Numbered from the stretch's first letter, positions 6,951 to 13,535 are shown. The stretch: 15,812 nt of DNA from JBBPZA01 sp038199375 (GCA_038199375.1 JBBPZA010000090.1:1-15812); one strand, 5' to 3'. Notes: generated from the letters alone by a model not told the origin. Numbers and translations are program-made.

Positions 6951-7319
6951 ATGGACGCAGGCGAGGCACGCGCGGCTTCCGGACGGGGGCGCCTCTCGGG
7001 ACTGTGGGACGAGCTGAAGGCCAGCTTCGGGGCGCCCGCTGGCCTGGCCATGCTCGCCGGGGTGGTGCTCGGCTTCGGGCTGCCGGCGATCGACAACCTG
7101 CTGTGCATCGACATCCCGACCTTCTCGTTCAAGACCCAGGACGCCGCCACCGGGCTGCTCCAGACGATCGCCACGGTCACCGTGGCCGTCGCTGGCCTCG
7201 CGTTCTCGGTCGGCTCCTCGCTGCCCGGTCCCCGTTACCTACAGCGTCAACTCCCTTTCCGCACTTCTCGGTCGCTATTTCTCCACCCATCCTTCGGTGC
7301 GGCTGGCGATCTGGAGTGA
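6951..7319 (+). pseudogene. DUF2254 family membrane protein, 5' fragment cut by an IS element
   Basis: Residues 1-87 match the start of DUF2254 proteins: a short basic leader, LWDELKASFGAPAGLAML with the first membrane helix (AMLAGVVLGFGLPAIDNL), a loop ending in DAATGLLQTIATVTVAVAGL, and the beginning of the second helix at AFSV. In intact proteins this helix continues into a long conserved body (total about 400 residues). Here, after about base 7212, the frame reads into unrelated sequence (GSSLPGPRYLQRQLPFRT ...) and stops at 7319. That sequence belongs to the left end of the adjacent IS remnant. The product, if made, would be a one-to-two-helix stub. The 3' remainder is not present on the far side of the IS remnant, so the locus was deleted as well as interrupted. 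The ribosome binding site is weak. Confidence 0.65.
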
Positions 7320-7616
7320 GAGCGCTTCGAGCTGGGCGCTGAGCGCGCGGAGCTGGCGGGCGTTGGCGAACCAGGGCTCGTAGCGGCGCGCTTGGTCGGC
7401 GGTCAGGGTGCGGGTGACGGTCTTGCCCGCGATCTTGCGCGTCCAGGAGTGGTAGGGCCCGTGCAGCACCGGTGGGTGTGAGCGGCAGCGGCAGCCGGGG
7501 CTAGAGCAGCGCGTGTGGCGCTGGGTCAGGGTGCCGGGCAGGCAGAACCCGATCTGGGCGATCTGCTCGGTGAGCGCGGTGAGCTGCTGCTGGTCGTTGT
7601 CGGTGGGAGGGGTCAT
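7275..7616 (-). CDS. DUF6788 family IS-associated protein
   Basis: A 113-residue protein with the family core QIGFCLPGTLTQRHTRCSSP, GCRCRSHPPVLHGPYHSWTR and KIAGKTVTRTLTADQARRYE, ending in a helix rich in Leu/Arg (NARQLRALSAQLEALSLQIA). The CLPG ... C..P.C.C ... P..HGPY.. pattern is conserved. The four cysteines (one in FCLPG, then CSSPGCRC) suggest a small zinc-binding or DNA-binding module. Its biochemical role is unknown, but such genes often accompany IS1634-like or related transposases. The ATG at 7616 begins MTPPTDNDQQQLTALTEQIA. The gene is intact although the transposase beside it is not. Confidence 0.75.
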   Translation of the reverse strand: MTPPTDNDQQQLTALTEQIAQIGFCLPGTLTQRHTRCSSPGCRCRSHPPVLHGPYHSWTRKIAGKTVTRTLTADQARRYEPWFANARQLRALSAQLEALSLQIASRTEGWVEK

Positions 7617-7640
7617 GTGGGTGTTGTGTTCCGTCCGTAG

Positions 7641-7661
7641 CTTGAAGTAGCTCACTTCAAG
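7641..7661. promoter_or_regulatory. Perfect inverted repeat in the divergent IS promoter region
   Basis: CTTGAAGT, a five-base spacer AGCTC, then ACTTCAAG: a perfect 8-bp dyad midway between the divergent DUF6788 start (7616) and the transposase start (7695). It lies in a relatively AT-rich patch. Likely roles are an operator for the element's own regulation or an internal transposase binding site. Neither is shown. Confidence 0.4.
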
Positions 7662-7694
7662 TGAATGACGGGACGCGAGGAAGGAGCGGACGCG

Positions 7695-7912
7695 ATGACC
7701 CCGGCCGACCGTTTGAGCTTTTGTCCGAGCGGCTGGGCGCGCTGCCGGTCGTCGATGAGTTCCTGGCGCGGATGGGCGTCGCGGGTCTGCTGGATCGTCA
7801 TCTGCCCGACGGGGACGCGCGAGTGAGCCTGCCGGCGGCGACCGTGATCGGGGTGCTGGTTCGCAACCTGTGCCTGGAGCGCGAGTTCCTCCGCGAGACC
7901 TTGGACAGCTGA
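7695..7912 (+). pseudogene. IS1634-family transposase, N-terminal DUF4277 fragment with frameshift
   Basis: The DUF4277 domain is plain in frame 2: LLSERLGALPVVDEFLARMG, GLLDRHLPDGDARVSLPAAT and VIGVLVRNLCLERE. Intact transposases go on with 'PxYxLGEW' and some 400 further residues. Here the frame becomes FLRETLDS and stops at 7912. The natural start is also broken. An ATG at 7695, preceded by a strong GGAAGGAG ribosome binding site, encodes MTPADR in frame 3, and one base must be missing near 7708-7712 to join it to FELLSERLG in frame 2. A GTG at 7661 is in frame 2 but lacks a ribosome binding site. The gene therefore has both a frameshift at the start and a large 3' deletion. Confidence 0.7.
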
Positions 7913-7981
7913 CCCCGCGCAACGATCTTGCGGCGGCGAATGGGGTCGCGGACCCCCCCGGCGTGCGCGTAGGGTGCGCTG

Positions 7982-9124
7982 GTGCTTTCCCGCGCCGTGA
8001 TGACCTTCGTGCGCGCCGCCCTGCCGCCTGCGCCCGCGCGCGTACTCGAGGTCGGGGCGGGTACTGGCGAGCTGGCCGGCGCGCTGACCGACGCGGGCTA
8101 CGAGGTGGTGGCCATCGACCCCGCCGCGCAGTCGCCGGCGGTGCGCGCCGTCTCGCTCCACGAGGTCGACGAGCCGTACGCGAGCTTCGACGCCGCCGTG
8201 GCCGTCGTCTCGCTCCACCACGTCGAGCCGCTCGGCGAGTCTTGCCGGCGGCTCGGCGAGCTCGTGCGGCCCGGCGGTGCGCTGGTCGTCGACGAGCTCG
8301 ACCTGGAGCGCTTCGACGAGCGCGCGGCGCAGTGGGTGATCGACCAGCGCGGCCCCCGGGAGGGGTCGAGCGAGGCGCAGGAGATGCTCGCCGGTCTGCG
8401 CGAGCATCTCCACCCGCTGGGCTCCATCCACGACGCGCTCGAGGAATGGTTTCTGCTCCCAGAGCCCGTCCGCGGCCCGTATCTGTACCGATGGGAGCTC
8501 CCACCCGGCCTGCGAGACGTCGAGGAGCAGCTGATCGCCGACGGCCGCCTACCGGCCATCGGCGCGCGGATGGCCGGCACGCGCCGGGACGGCGTGACGC
8601 GCTCGCCCAGGTTGCGCGACGGTGAGCTCGAACTGCGTCCCTTCGAGCCCTCCGACGCCGAGGCCCTCGAGGCACTCCTCGCCGAGCCCGAGGTCACGCG
8701 CTGGTGGCAAGACGGCGACTACGAGCGCGACACCGGCTGGGTCGTGGCCGTGCACGGCGACCTCGCCGGCTGGGTCCAATACGAGGAGGAGCGCTACGAC
8801 TGGTATCCGAGCGTCGCGCTGGACATCGCGCTCACGACGGCGCTTCACGGTCGTGGCTACGGACGTCGCGTGCTCCGTCTCGCGATCGAGCACTTCGCGG
8901 CCAAGGGCCATCACCGCTTCACCATCGACCCACGCGTCGACAACGAGCGCGCCATCCGCAGCTACGCCGCGGCCGGCTTCAAGCCGGTCGGGGTCCTGCG
9001 CGCCTACGAGCGCAATCCCGACGGCGGCTGGAACGACGGCCTGCTGATGGACCTGATCGTGATCGACGGGATGTGGAGCTGGGCGCCCGGGTCACGGGCC
9101 GCTCCGGGGCTCGAGGGGGCGTGA
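7982..9124 (+). CDS. Fused SAM-dependent methyltransferase and GNAT acetyltransferase
   Basis: One 380-residue frame carries two enzymes. Residues 1-200 are a class I methyltransferase: motif I VLEVGAGTGELAGAL (21-35), acidic VVAIDPA (42-48), FDAAVAVVSLHHVEPL (69-84) and VRPGGALVVDEL (96-107). Residues 212-363 are a GNAT domain resembling AAC(6')-I enzymes: LELRPFEPSDAEALEALL, EPEVTRWWQDGDYERDTGW, the acetyl-CoA loop ALHGRGYGRRVLRLAIEHF (287-305), and DPRVDNERAIRSYAAAGF (316-333). The linker (about 200-211) is short and basic. There is no stop or frame change between the halves. AAC(6')-type GNATs acetylate aminoglycosides or other amines; here the substrate is unknown and resistance is not claimed. 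The GTG at 7982 has AGGG about seven bases upstream; an ATG at 8000 is an alternative. It converges on nadE with 22 bases between stops. Confidence 0.82.
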   Translation: MLSRAVMTFVRAALPPAPARVLEVGAGTGELAGALTDAGYEVVAIDPAAQSPAVRAVSLHEVDEPYASFDAAVAVVSLHHVEPLGESCRRLGELVRPGGALVVDELDLERFDERAAQWVIDQRGPREGSSEAQEMLAGLREHLHPLGSIHDALEEWFLLPEPVRGPYLYRWELPPGLRDVEEQLIADGRLPAIGARMAGTRRDGVTRSPRLRDGELELRPFEPSDAEALEALLAEPEVTRWWQDGDYERDTGWVVAVHGDLAGWVQYEEERYDWYPSVALDIALTTALHGRGYGRRVLRLAIEHFAAKGHHRFTIDPRVDNERAIRSYAAAGFKPVGVLRAYERNPDGGWNDGLLMDLIVIDGMWSWAPGSRAAPGLEGA

Positions 9125-9146
9125 GCGCGAGCAGCGCGCCGCGCAC

Positions 9147-10949
9147 CTACTCGGCCCCGGGCGGATCGCCGCGGACGGGGTTGAGCGGCACCTCGATGGG
9201 CGGCTCATGGTCGGCCGCGTAGGGGCGCCAGGCGTTGGTGATCGGCATCCGGAGGTCCTGGCCGAACGCACGGGTGGTGATCTTGACCCCGGGGGGCATC
9301 TGCCGGCGCTGGAACTCGGAGTCGTCGACGAGCTGGAGCACACGGCGGACGAGCGGCGCGTCGAAGCCGCCGGCGACGAGGTCGTTGAGCGCCTCGCCGC
9401 GCTCGAGGTAGCGCTCGACGATCGGGTCGAGGACCGCGTAGCCGGGAAGCTCGCCGTAGGTGTCGGCGCGAACGGTGGGCGGCCGGTCGATGATGCGCTG
9501 AGGAATCGCCGGCCCCCGCTGGTTGCGCAGCAGCGCGAGGCGGTAGAGCAGGGTCTTGGGGCAGTCCTTGAGCGGCGCGAACACGCCCGCCATGTCGCCG
9601 TAGACGGCCGCGTTGCCCACCGAGAGCTCGGTCTTGTTGCCGGTCGCAAGCGACAGGTGCCCGAGCTGGTCGGAGATCGTCCACAGGATCGCCGCGCGCG
9701 TACGCGCCGCCAGCGCCTCGCTCGGGCGCTCGTCGGGAGCGCCGCCCAGCAGCTCGTCAAGGCCCCTTCGCACCGCGGCGGTGATCCCGGCGAGCGGGAT
9801 TTCGTGGAACTCGATCCCCAGCCCCGCGCTGAGCAGCTCGGCGTCGTGCAGCTCGTCCTCGGGTGAGTCCGGGGTGGGCATCGCGACGCCGATCACGTTC
9901 TCGGGACCGAGCGCGTCGGCGGCCACGGCCGCCGTGACCGCCGCGTCGATCCCGCCCGAGAGCCCGAGCACGGCGGAGTTGCGGCCGTTCTTGGCGAGGA
10001 AGTCGCGCGTGCCGACCACCAGGGCGCACCAGACCTGCTCGTCGGCGGAGATCTCGGGTGCCGCCTGGGGCCGGGGCAGCGGCTTTCGCGCCCGGCCCGG
10101 GCGCGTGTGCACGGTCGTGGCTCGCCCGGCGACCCGCCGCGGCGGCCCGAGCGCCACGTCCACGCAGAAGTCCTCGGTCTCGAACTGCGGCGATCGGTGC
10201 AGCAGCTCGCCTTCGGCGTCGAGGACGAGTGAGCCGCCGTCGAAGACGAGCTCGTCCTGGCCGCCGACGAAGTTGACATAGACCACCGGCGTCCCGTTTC
10301 GCCGCGCGACCTCGCTTACCAGCGCGCGGCGCCCGGCCGGTTTCTCCTGGTGAAACGGCGAGGCGTTGGGGACGAGCAGGATCTCCGCGCCCGCGGCGGC
10401 CTGGGCCTCCGGCGGGCCGTCGCCCGACCACAGGTCCTCGCAGATCGAGATGCCGGCGATGGCCTCGCCGATGCGCCACAGTGCGTCGGGACACGAGCCC
10501 GGCGCGAAGTTACGCGCCTCGTCGTAGACCTCGTAGTTGGGCAGCATGATCTTGTGGTAGAGGCCCCGCAGGTGCCCGTCGCAGAGCACCGCGGCGCTGT
10601 TGGCGATGTCGCGATCGCGCACGTCCCAGGAGCGCCGCGCGGGCACCCGTGAGATCGTGCCCACCACCGAGGCCATCCGCCCCGAGCTGCGCGCCAGCTC
10701 GTCGAGCGTGGCCATCGCGGCGTCGACGAACTCCTCCCGCTGGACCAGATCGGCGAGCGGATACCCGGTCAGGGCGAGCTCGGGAAAGACGAGGACATCG
10801 GCACCGGCCTCCTCCGCCTTGCCCATCGCCGCGAGGATCCGCTCCGCGTTGCCCTCGAGGTCGCCGACGACGTTGGGAATCTGCGCGCCGGCGACACGCA
10901 GGACCCGGCCCTCTGAAGGGCTTGCTTCGTTCGCGGCCATGGAGCTCAT
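9147..10949 (-). CDS. nadE: Glutamine-dependent NAD+ synthetase
   Basis: A 600-residue two-domain enzyme that makes NAD+ from nicotinic acid adenine dinucleotide, ATP and glutamine, the last step of NAD synthesis in the cytosol. The N-terminal nitrilase-type glutaminase has its Glu-Lys-Cys triad at E57 (FPELALTGYP), K133 (YHKIMLPNYEVYDEARNF) and C170 (SICEDLW). The C-terminal synthetase has the PP-loop LGLSGGIDAAVTAAVAADAL (SGGIDA at 331-336; the family usually has SGGIDS), MPTPDSPEDELHDAELL, LATGNKTELSVGNAAVYGDM (434-453) and the IIDRPPT, YAVLDPIVE and FQRRQMPPGVKITTRAFG blocks near the end. Length is normal. The ATG at 10949 has GGGGAG about ten bases upstream. The VOC gene lies 40 bases upstream on the same strand, so the two may be co-transcribed. 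Confidence 0.95.
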   Translation of the reverse strand: MSSMAANEASPSEGRVLRVAGAQIPNVVGDLEGNAERILAAMGKAEEAGADVLVFPELALTGYPLADLVQREEFVDAAMATLDELARSSGRMASVVGTISRVPARRSWDVRDRDIANSAAVLCDGHLRGLYHKIMLPNYEVYDEARNFAPGSCPDALWRIGEAIAGISICEDLWSGDGPPEAQAAAGAEILLVPNASPFHQEKPAGRRALVSEVARRNGTPVVYVNFVGGQDELVFDGGSLVLDAEGELLHRSPQFETEDFCVDVALGPPRRVAGRATTVHTRPGRARKPLPRPQAAPEISADEQVWCALVVGTRDFLAKNGRNSAVLGLSGGIDAAVTAAVAADALGPENVIGVAMPTPDSPEDELHDAELLSAGLGIEFHEIPLAGITAAVRRGLDELLGGAPDERPSEALAARTRAAILWTISDQLGHLSLATGNKTELSVGNAAVYGDMAGVFAPLKDCPKTLLYRLALLRNQRGPAIPQRIIDRPPTVRADTYGELPGYAVLDPIVERYLERGEALNDLVAGGFDAPLVRRVLQLVDDSEFQRRQMPPGVKITTRAFGQDLRMPITNAWRPYAADHEPPIEVPLNPVRGDPPGAE

Positions 10950-10989
10950 CGTGGCAGCACTCCCCGCCGCGCGTCCAGGCCGCGAAGGC

Positions 10990-11415
10990 TTACCCGAGCC
11001 TGACCCCGCCCTCCGGGGTGAGCGTCCAGTGCGGATTGTGGGCGATCTCCCAGGGATGGCCCTCGGGGTCTATGAACACCGAGCTGTAGCCGCCCCAGAA
11101 GGTCTCGGCCGGCTCGCGCCCGATCGTCGCGCCCGCGGCACGCGCCTCCTCGGTGACGGCGTCGACCTCCTCGCGCGTCCCGAGGTTGAGCGCCAGCGTC
11201 ACGCCTCCCCATCCCGAGGTGTCCTGCACGCAGCTGTCCTGCGCGAGGCTGGCGCGGTCCCAGAGCGCGACGACCATGTCGCCGGCCTGGAAGAAGGCCA
11301 CGTCGTCGCCGGCCTCGGCGCCGGTCTCCCAGCCCAGCGACTCGTAGAAGCGACGTGCTCTGGCAAGGTCGCGGACGCCCAGGGTGATCACGCCGACTCT
11401 CTGTCGCATGCGCAC
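10990..11415 (-). CDS. VOC (glyoxalase/bleomycin-resistance-like) family protein
   Basis: A 141-residue protein with a paired beta-alpha-beta-beta-beta fold. The start VGVITLGVRDLARARRFYES is followed by LGWETGAEAGDDVAFFQAGD, then the second half GGVTLALNLGTREEVDAVTE, and the closing DPEGHPWEIAHNP. These are typical of VOC proteins of the PhnB/lactoylglutathione-lyase-like kind. Members bind a divalent metal and act as lyases, dioxygenases or antibiotic-binding proteins; no specific activity can be named. The GTG at 11415 or the ATG at 11409 can be the start, differing by two residues. It sits 40 bases upstream of nadE. Upstream lies a MerR-type dyad (11464-11492) that points the other way. 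Confidence 0.85.
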   Translation of the reverse strand: MRMRQRVGVITLGVRDLARARRFYESLGWETGAEAGDDVAFFQAGDMVVALWDRASLAQDSCVQDTSGWGGVTLALNLGTREEVDAVTEEARAAGATIGREPAETFWGGYSSVFIDPEGHPWEIAHNPHWTLTPEGGVRLG

Positions 11416-11463
11416 AGTCTGGCGCTTTCGTCGGACCGACCGAAACCGTCGCCCACAAACCGC

Positions 11464-11492
11464 TTGACTTCAAGCGTACTTGAACTTGTAAC
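11464..11492 (+). promoter_or_regulatory. Likely MerR/SoxR-type promoter-operator
   Basis: A consensus-like -35 TTGACT (11464-11469) and a -10-like TGTAAC (11487-11492) are 17 bases apart. Inside the spacer is a perfect dyad, TTCAAG-cgta-CTTGAA (11469-11484). A dyad lying between -35 and -10 of a TTGAC promoter is the hallmark arrangement of MerR-family activators (SoxR-like sites), although those usually have a 19-base spacer. The promoter points to the right, where only a 23-codon frame (GTG 11512 to TGA 11583, starting VIALLRLNYDRALARHG) exists before the converging methyltransferase gene. Its natural target gene seems to be lost, or the dyad serves the divergent VOC/nadE pair. Confidence 0.4.
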
Positions 11493-11530
11493 GCGGAGCC
11501 TTCCGAGTGACGTGATCGCCTTGCTGCGCC

Positions 11531-12403
11531 TCAACTACGACCGGGCGCTCGCGCGCCACGGCGTGCCGGCTGCCAGTGGATGATCGCCGCGGGCTGGCTT
11601 CGCATCGGTGACCGCAAGGCGCCCCTGCGACCCATCAGCCACGCCGGCAGCAGGTCCTCGAGCTCGCCTCTGACCTCCGGCGTGTCATCCAGCAGCAGCC
11701 AGTCGCGGTAACGCTCGACCGCCTCGTCCACCGTGGCGTAGCGCCTGCGGTTCGGAAGCTCGACGACCTTGACCTTCGGCGCGATTCCCAGCTCGCGCAG
11801 GACGGCGAGCGCATCGAGGTAGCTCGGGCCCGGAGTCCGGGGCGCGCCGTGGAAGTGGCGCCAGATGGGATCGAGCACCGCATCGGCGCAGTAGGCGCCC
11901 AGGTAGAGGAACACGTGCTCGCGGGCCGCGGCGTCGAGCTTTTCCAGGAACGGCCGGGCGTCTGGCACGAGGGTGAGGACGAAGGCCGAGAAGACGACGT
12001 CGGCGACCGAGGTGTCGGCCTCCGCCCAGGTGCCCGGGACCGTTTCCACGTTCGTCGCGCCCATCTCCTCGGCGTCGCGTCGCAGGATCGCCAGCATCGC
12101 CTCGCTGGGGTCGACCGCCGTGACATGGCCGACGTGCTCTGCGAGGGACAGGGAGAAGCGGCCCGCGCCCGCGCCGACGTCGATGGCCGTGCCCGACGGG
12201 CCCGTCACACGGCGCAGCCGGCGCAGGAGGGGATCGCCCACCAGGTCCGCGCGGGGCATGCCGGCGGCGTAGCGCTCGGCCCGACGGTCCCAGAAGGAGC
12301 CGCTGAGCGACCCGAGGCCGGGCGCCAGGCGGTCGCGCTCCTCGAGGCGGTCGGTGACCAACTGCCGCCATCGCCGTGCAGCGGGGTTGCCTTCGCTCGC
12401 CAT
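11531..12403 (-). CDS. Class I SAM-dependent methyltransferase
   Basis: A 290-residue methyltransferase. A helical leader (LEERDRLAPGLGSLSGSFWD, 20-39; RAERYAAGMP) precedes motif I AIDVGAGAGRFSLSL (73-87). The acidic residue after strand 2 is D98 in HVTAVDPSEAMLAIL. Motif II-like sequence is VADVVFSAFVLTLVPDARPF, and the domain ends in a strand pair around KVKVVELPNRRRYATVDEAV. The family of relatives is large and the substrate cannot be told. The final ~25 residues (RSQPAAIIHWQPARRGARAP) look less conserved, and the tail overlaps the short frame behind the MerR-type promoter. The ATG at 12403 lacks a clear ribosome binding site. About 445 bases upstream have no intact gene. Confidence 0.85.
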   Translation of the reverse strand: MASEGNPAARRWRQLVTDRLEERDRLAPGLGSLSGSFWDRRAERYAAGMPRADLVGDPLLRRLRRVTGPSGTAIDVGAGAGRFSLSLAEHVGHVTAVDPSEAMLAILRRDAEEMGATNVETVPGTWAEADTSVADVVFSAFVLTLVPDARPFLEKLDAAAREHVFLYLGAYCADAVLDPIWRHFHGAPRTPGPSYLDALAVLRELGIAPKVKVVELPNRRRYATVDEAVERYRDWLLLDDTPEVRGELEDLLPAWLMGRRGALRSPMRSQPAAIIHWQPARRGARAPGRS

Positions 12404-12452
12404 CGCGGGATTGTCGCGCGAAGCGGCCGAGGGGCGAGCCCCACCTGATGCT

Positions 12453-12536
12453 CGGGGCGCCCAGCGCGGCTTCCAGCTGCTGCGCGCCCGCGGCGGCGAG
12501 CTCGAGCAGGACTTCGCCTACGGAGTCGTGCTCTGA
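12453..12536 (+). pseudogene. Fragment of a LuxR/MalT-like AAA ATPase regulator
   Basis: From 12453 the plus strand reads RGAQRGFQLLRARGGELEQD then FAYGVVL and a stop. Large LuxR-type regulators with an N-terminal AAA ATPase have, just after Walker A, 'RGxxVLxARGxELExxFAFGVVRQLFEP'. The match stops abruptly at FAYGVVL, and nothing before RGAQ resembles the Walker A region. Third codon positions in this stretch are almost all G or C, as expected of former coding sequence. The antisense frame is also open and GC3-rich, so the strand call rests on the motif. I infer a gene relic of 27 codons with no function. Confidence 0.45.
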
Positions 12537-12631
12537 TCGCGATCCCGGTCGGCTGAGCCTTGAACGCAGTCGGGGCGCCATCTGGACAACGGCTCCTCCG
12601 AACCGCGCAGGCAGCAGGTAACCGACGAAGT

Positions 12632-12655
12632 GGGGGGCGCCTCCGGGCGCCCCCC
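12632..12655. terminator. Strong GC hairpin, likely terminator
   Basis: GGGGGGCGCC, loop TCCG, GGCGCCCCCC: a perfect 10-bp stem with a 4-nt loop. There is no T-tract on either side, as is common for actinobacterial hairpins. It follows the LuxR-type relic on the plus strand and lies 190 bases upstream of the VOC gene, so it would insulate that gene from upstream transcription. Confidence 0.55.
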
Positions 12656-12718
12656 GAACGTCTCCCGCCATGGACGCCAACTCCCCCCTCACCGACGAAC
12701 GATCCCGCCCTCCCACTG

Positions 12719-12793
12719 AGGGTGGTTCTCGAGCTCGACCTGGCCTCCGAGACCATCGGCGGCCGGCTCGAGGGCCCCGACCCGCGGTCATAG
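12719..12793 (+). other. Possible short coding relic (RVVLELDLASETIGGRLEGP)
   Basis: In frame 2, RVVLELDLASETIGGRLEGP followed by DPRS and a stop looks like a genuine beta-hairpin rather than the Arg/Pro-rich shadow sequence around it. It is similar in style to short N-terminal blocks of small actinobacterial hypothetical proteins. There is no start codon with a ribosome binding site and the block ends at once. I record it as a possible relic only; it could equally be chance. The rest of 12537-12848 holds two hairpins and the VOC leader. Confidence 0.2.
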
Positions 12794-12813
12794 GGATACG
12801 TTTCCACCACCAG

Positions 12814-12847
12814 GCGCCGGGCCGACCCGGCGCGGAAGAGGAGAGAG
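12814..12847 (+). promoter_or_regulatory. Leader hairpin and strong ribosome binding site of the VOC gene
   Basis: GCGCCGGG, loop CCGA, CCCGGCGC (12814-12833) forms a perfect 8-bp stem ending immediately before the purine tract GGAAGAGGAGAGAG (12834-12847) that precedes the ATG at 12849. The hairpin abuts but does not cover the ribosome binding site. It may stabilise the mRNA 5' end or insulate the site. Confidence 0.45.
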
Positions 12848-12848
12848 C

Positions 12849-13223
12849 ATGGGACAGCCGGTCATCCACTTCGAGGTCATAGGGCAGGACCGGGAGAAGC
12901 TGCAGAGCTACTACTCCGAGCTGTTCGGGTGGGAGCTCGACACCGACAACCCGATGGGCTATGGACTCGTGCAGCGCGACGGGAACATCAACTCCGACGG
13001 GATCGGAATCGGCGGCGGAGTAGGAGGAGGGCCCGACGGATACGAAGGGCACGTCACCTTCTACGTCGAGGTGCCCGACGTGGAGGCCGCAATGGTCAAG
13101 GCCGAGAGCCTCGGCGGGACGCGCGTGATGGGCCCCGACGAGGTGATGGAAGGGCTCGAGATCGCCCAGTTCAAGGACCCCGAGGGCCACACGATCGGCC
13201 TGGTCAGGGCCACCGGGTCCTAA
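12849..13223 (+). CDS. VOC family protein (small PhnB/Cfp30B-like)
   Basis: A 124-residue single VOC domain with both half-repeats. The first is GQPVIHFEVIGQDREKLQSY then YSELFGWELDTDNPMGYGLV. The second is GHVTFYVEVPDVEAAMVKAE, then the final DPEGHTIGLV. A Gly-rich turn, GIGIGGGVGGGPDGYEGH, joins the halves. This is the common short actinobacterial type; its ligand is unknown and no catalytic role is claimed. Start choice is firm: ATG 12849 after a strong purine-rich ribosome binding site. It is probably monocistronic, with a hairpin before and another directly after the gene. It has slightly lower GC3 than its neighbours and is unrelated in detail to the VOC gene at 10990. Confidence 0.88.
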   Translation: MGQPVIHFEVIGQDREKLQSYYSELFGWELDTDNPMGYGLVQRDGNINSDGIGIGGGVGGGPDGYEGHVTFYVEVPDVEAAMVKAESLGGTRVMGPDEVMEGLEIAQFKDPEGHTIGLVRATGS

Positions 13224-13227
13224 CAGT

Positions 13228-13255
13228 CTCCCACGCGCTTGGGAGGGGCCCCTCC
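13228..13255. terminator. Bidirectional hairpin terminator between converging genes
   Basis: Four bases after the VOC stop lies CTCCCA-cgcgct-TGGGAG (13228-13245). It overlaps the 14-bp palindrome GGAGGGGCCCCTCC (13242-13255). The region separates the converging VOC gene and the small membrane-protein gene, so either hairpin could stop transcription from both sides. Confidence 0.45.
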
Positions 13256-13271
13256 GCCGCTGGGGCCCTTC

Positions 13272-13535
13272 TCAGCAGCGCCGAGGCAGGAGACGGGCGA
13301 TCCATCCCGCGTGGGCCCGCAGCGACCGGCGGCGGTCGACGGTGTCGCCGATCAGCCAGAACATCGGAGGCCAGAGGCCCACGAACAGCGCCCGTCGCTC
13401 GGCGTTCCCGCGTTCGTCCTCGCCCACCGTCTTTGCGCGGATCCACAGGACGATGCACAAGGCGATCGAACCCAGCGACATCGCGTGGAAGGGCCAGCCG
13501 CGCGGTTCGACCTTCCTCAGCGGCTGACCGGGCAT
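13272..13535 (-). CDS. Small two-helix membrane protein, conserved hypothetical
   Basis: An 87-residue protein. A membrane helix spans roughly 17-33 (HAMSLGSIALCIVLWI), then a charged turn RAKTVGEDERGNAERRALFV, a second helix at about 48-63 (RALFVGLWPPMFWLIG), and a basic tail DTVDRRRSLRAHAGW. The DERxNAERRALFVGLWPPxF block is, as I recall, recurrent in actinobacterial hypothetical proteins, which is why I take this as real despite its size. Both ends of the hairpin-like protein would face the same side. Function unknown. The ATG at 13535 is divergent from the DUF1990 gene at 13608 with 72 bases between. Confidence 0.65.
   Translation of the reverse strand: MPGQPLRKVEPRGWPFHAMSLGSIALCIVLWIRAKTVGEDERGNAERRALFVGLWPPMFWLIGDTVDRRRSLRAHAGWIARLLPRRC

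Larger units (their letters stand above)
7212..7886. mobile_element. Truncated IS1634-type insertion sequence (DUF6788 gene plus DUF4277 transposase start)
   Basis: The element is recognised by two divergent genes typical of this group: a DUF6788 protein (7275-7616, minus) and the N-terminal DUF4277 domain of a transposase (7695-7884, plus). The left limit is where the DUF2254 protein loses homology (about 7212). The right limit is where the transposase loses homology (about 7886), so nearly all the catalytic DDE domain and the right end are missing. No terminal inverted-repeat pair or target duplication can be identified. The AT content of its intergenic region (7615-7665) is higher than that of its surroundings. 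It is not mobile on its own. Confidence 0.6.

Noticed and set aside
5492..7180. 562-codon minus-strand frame with GHAAAEAG repeats
   Set aside because: It is the complement of the membrane-protein gene and the 24-bp repeat; no start context and no family signal.
7942..7956. GGGGTC-gcg-GACCCC hairpin before the fusion gene
   Set aside because: Short three-base loop, no T-tract and no intact gene to terminate; could be chance at this GC content.
7617..8675. Long upstream extension of the DUF6788 frame
   Set aside because: Antisense to the MTase-GNAT fusion and low-complexity; the DUF6788 family begins near the ATG at 7616.
8098..8697. AAC(6')-like domain as an aminoglycoside resistance gene
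   Set aside because: Similarity is at the level of the GNAT fold and acetyl-CoA loop only; the substrate cannot be inferred from the sequence.
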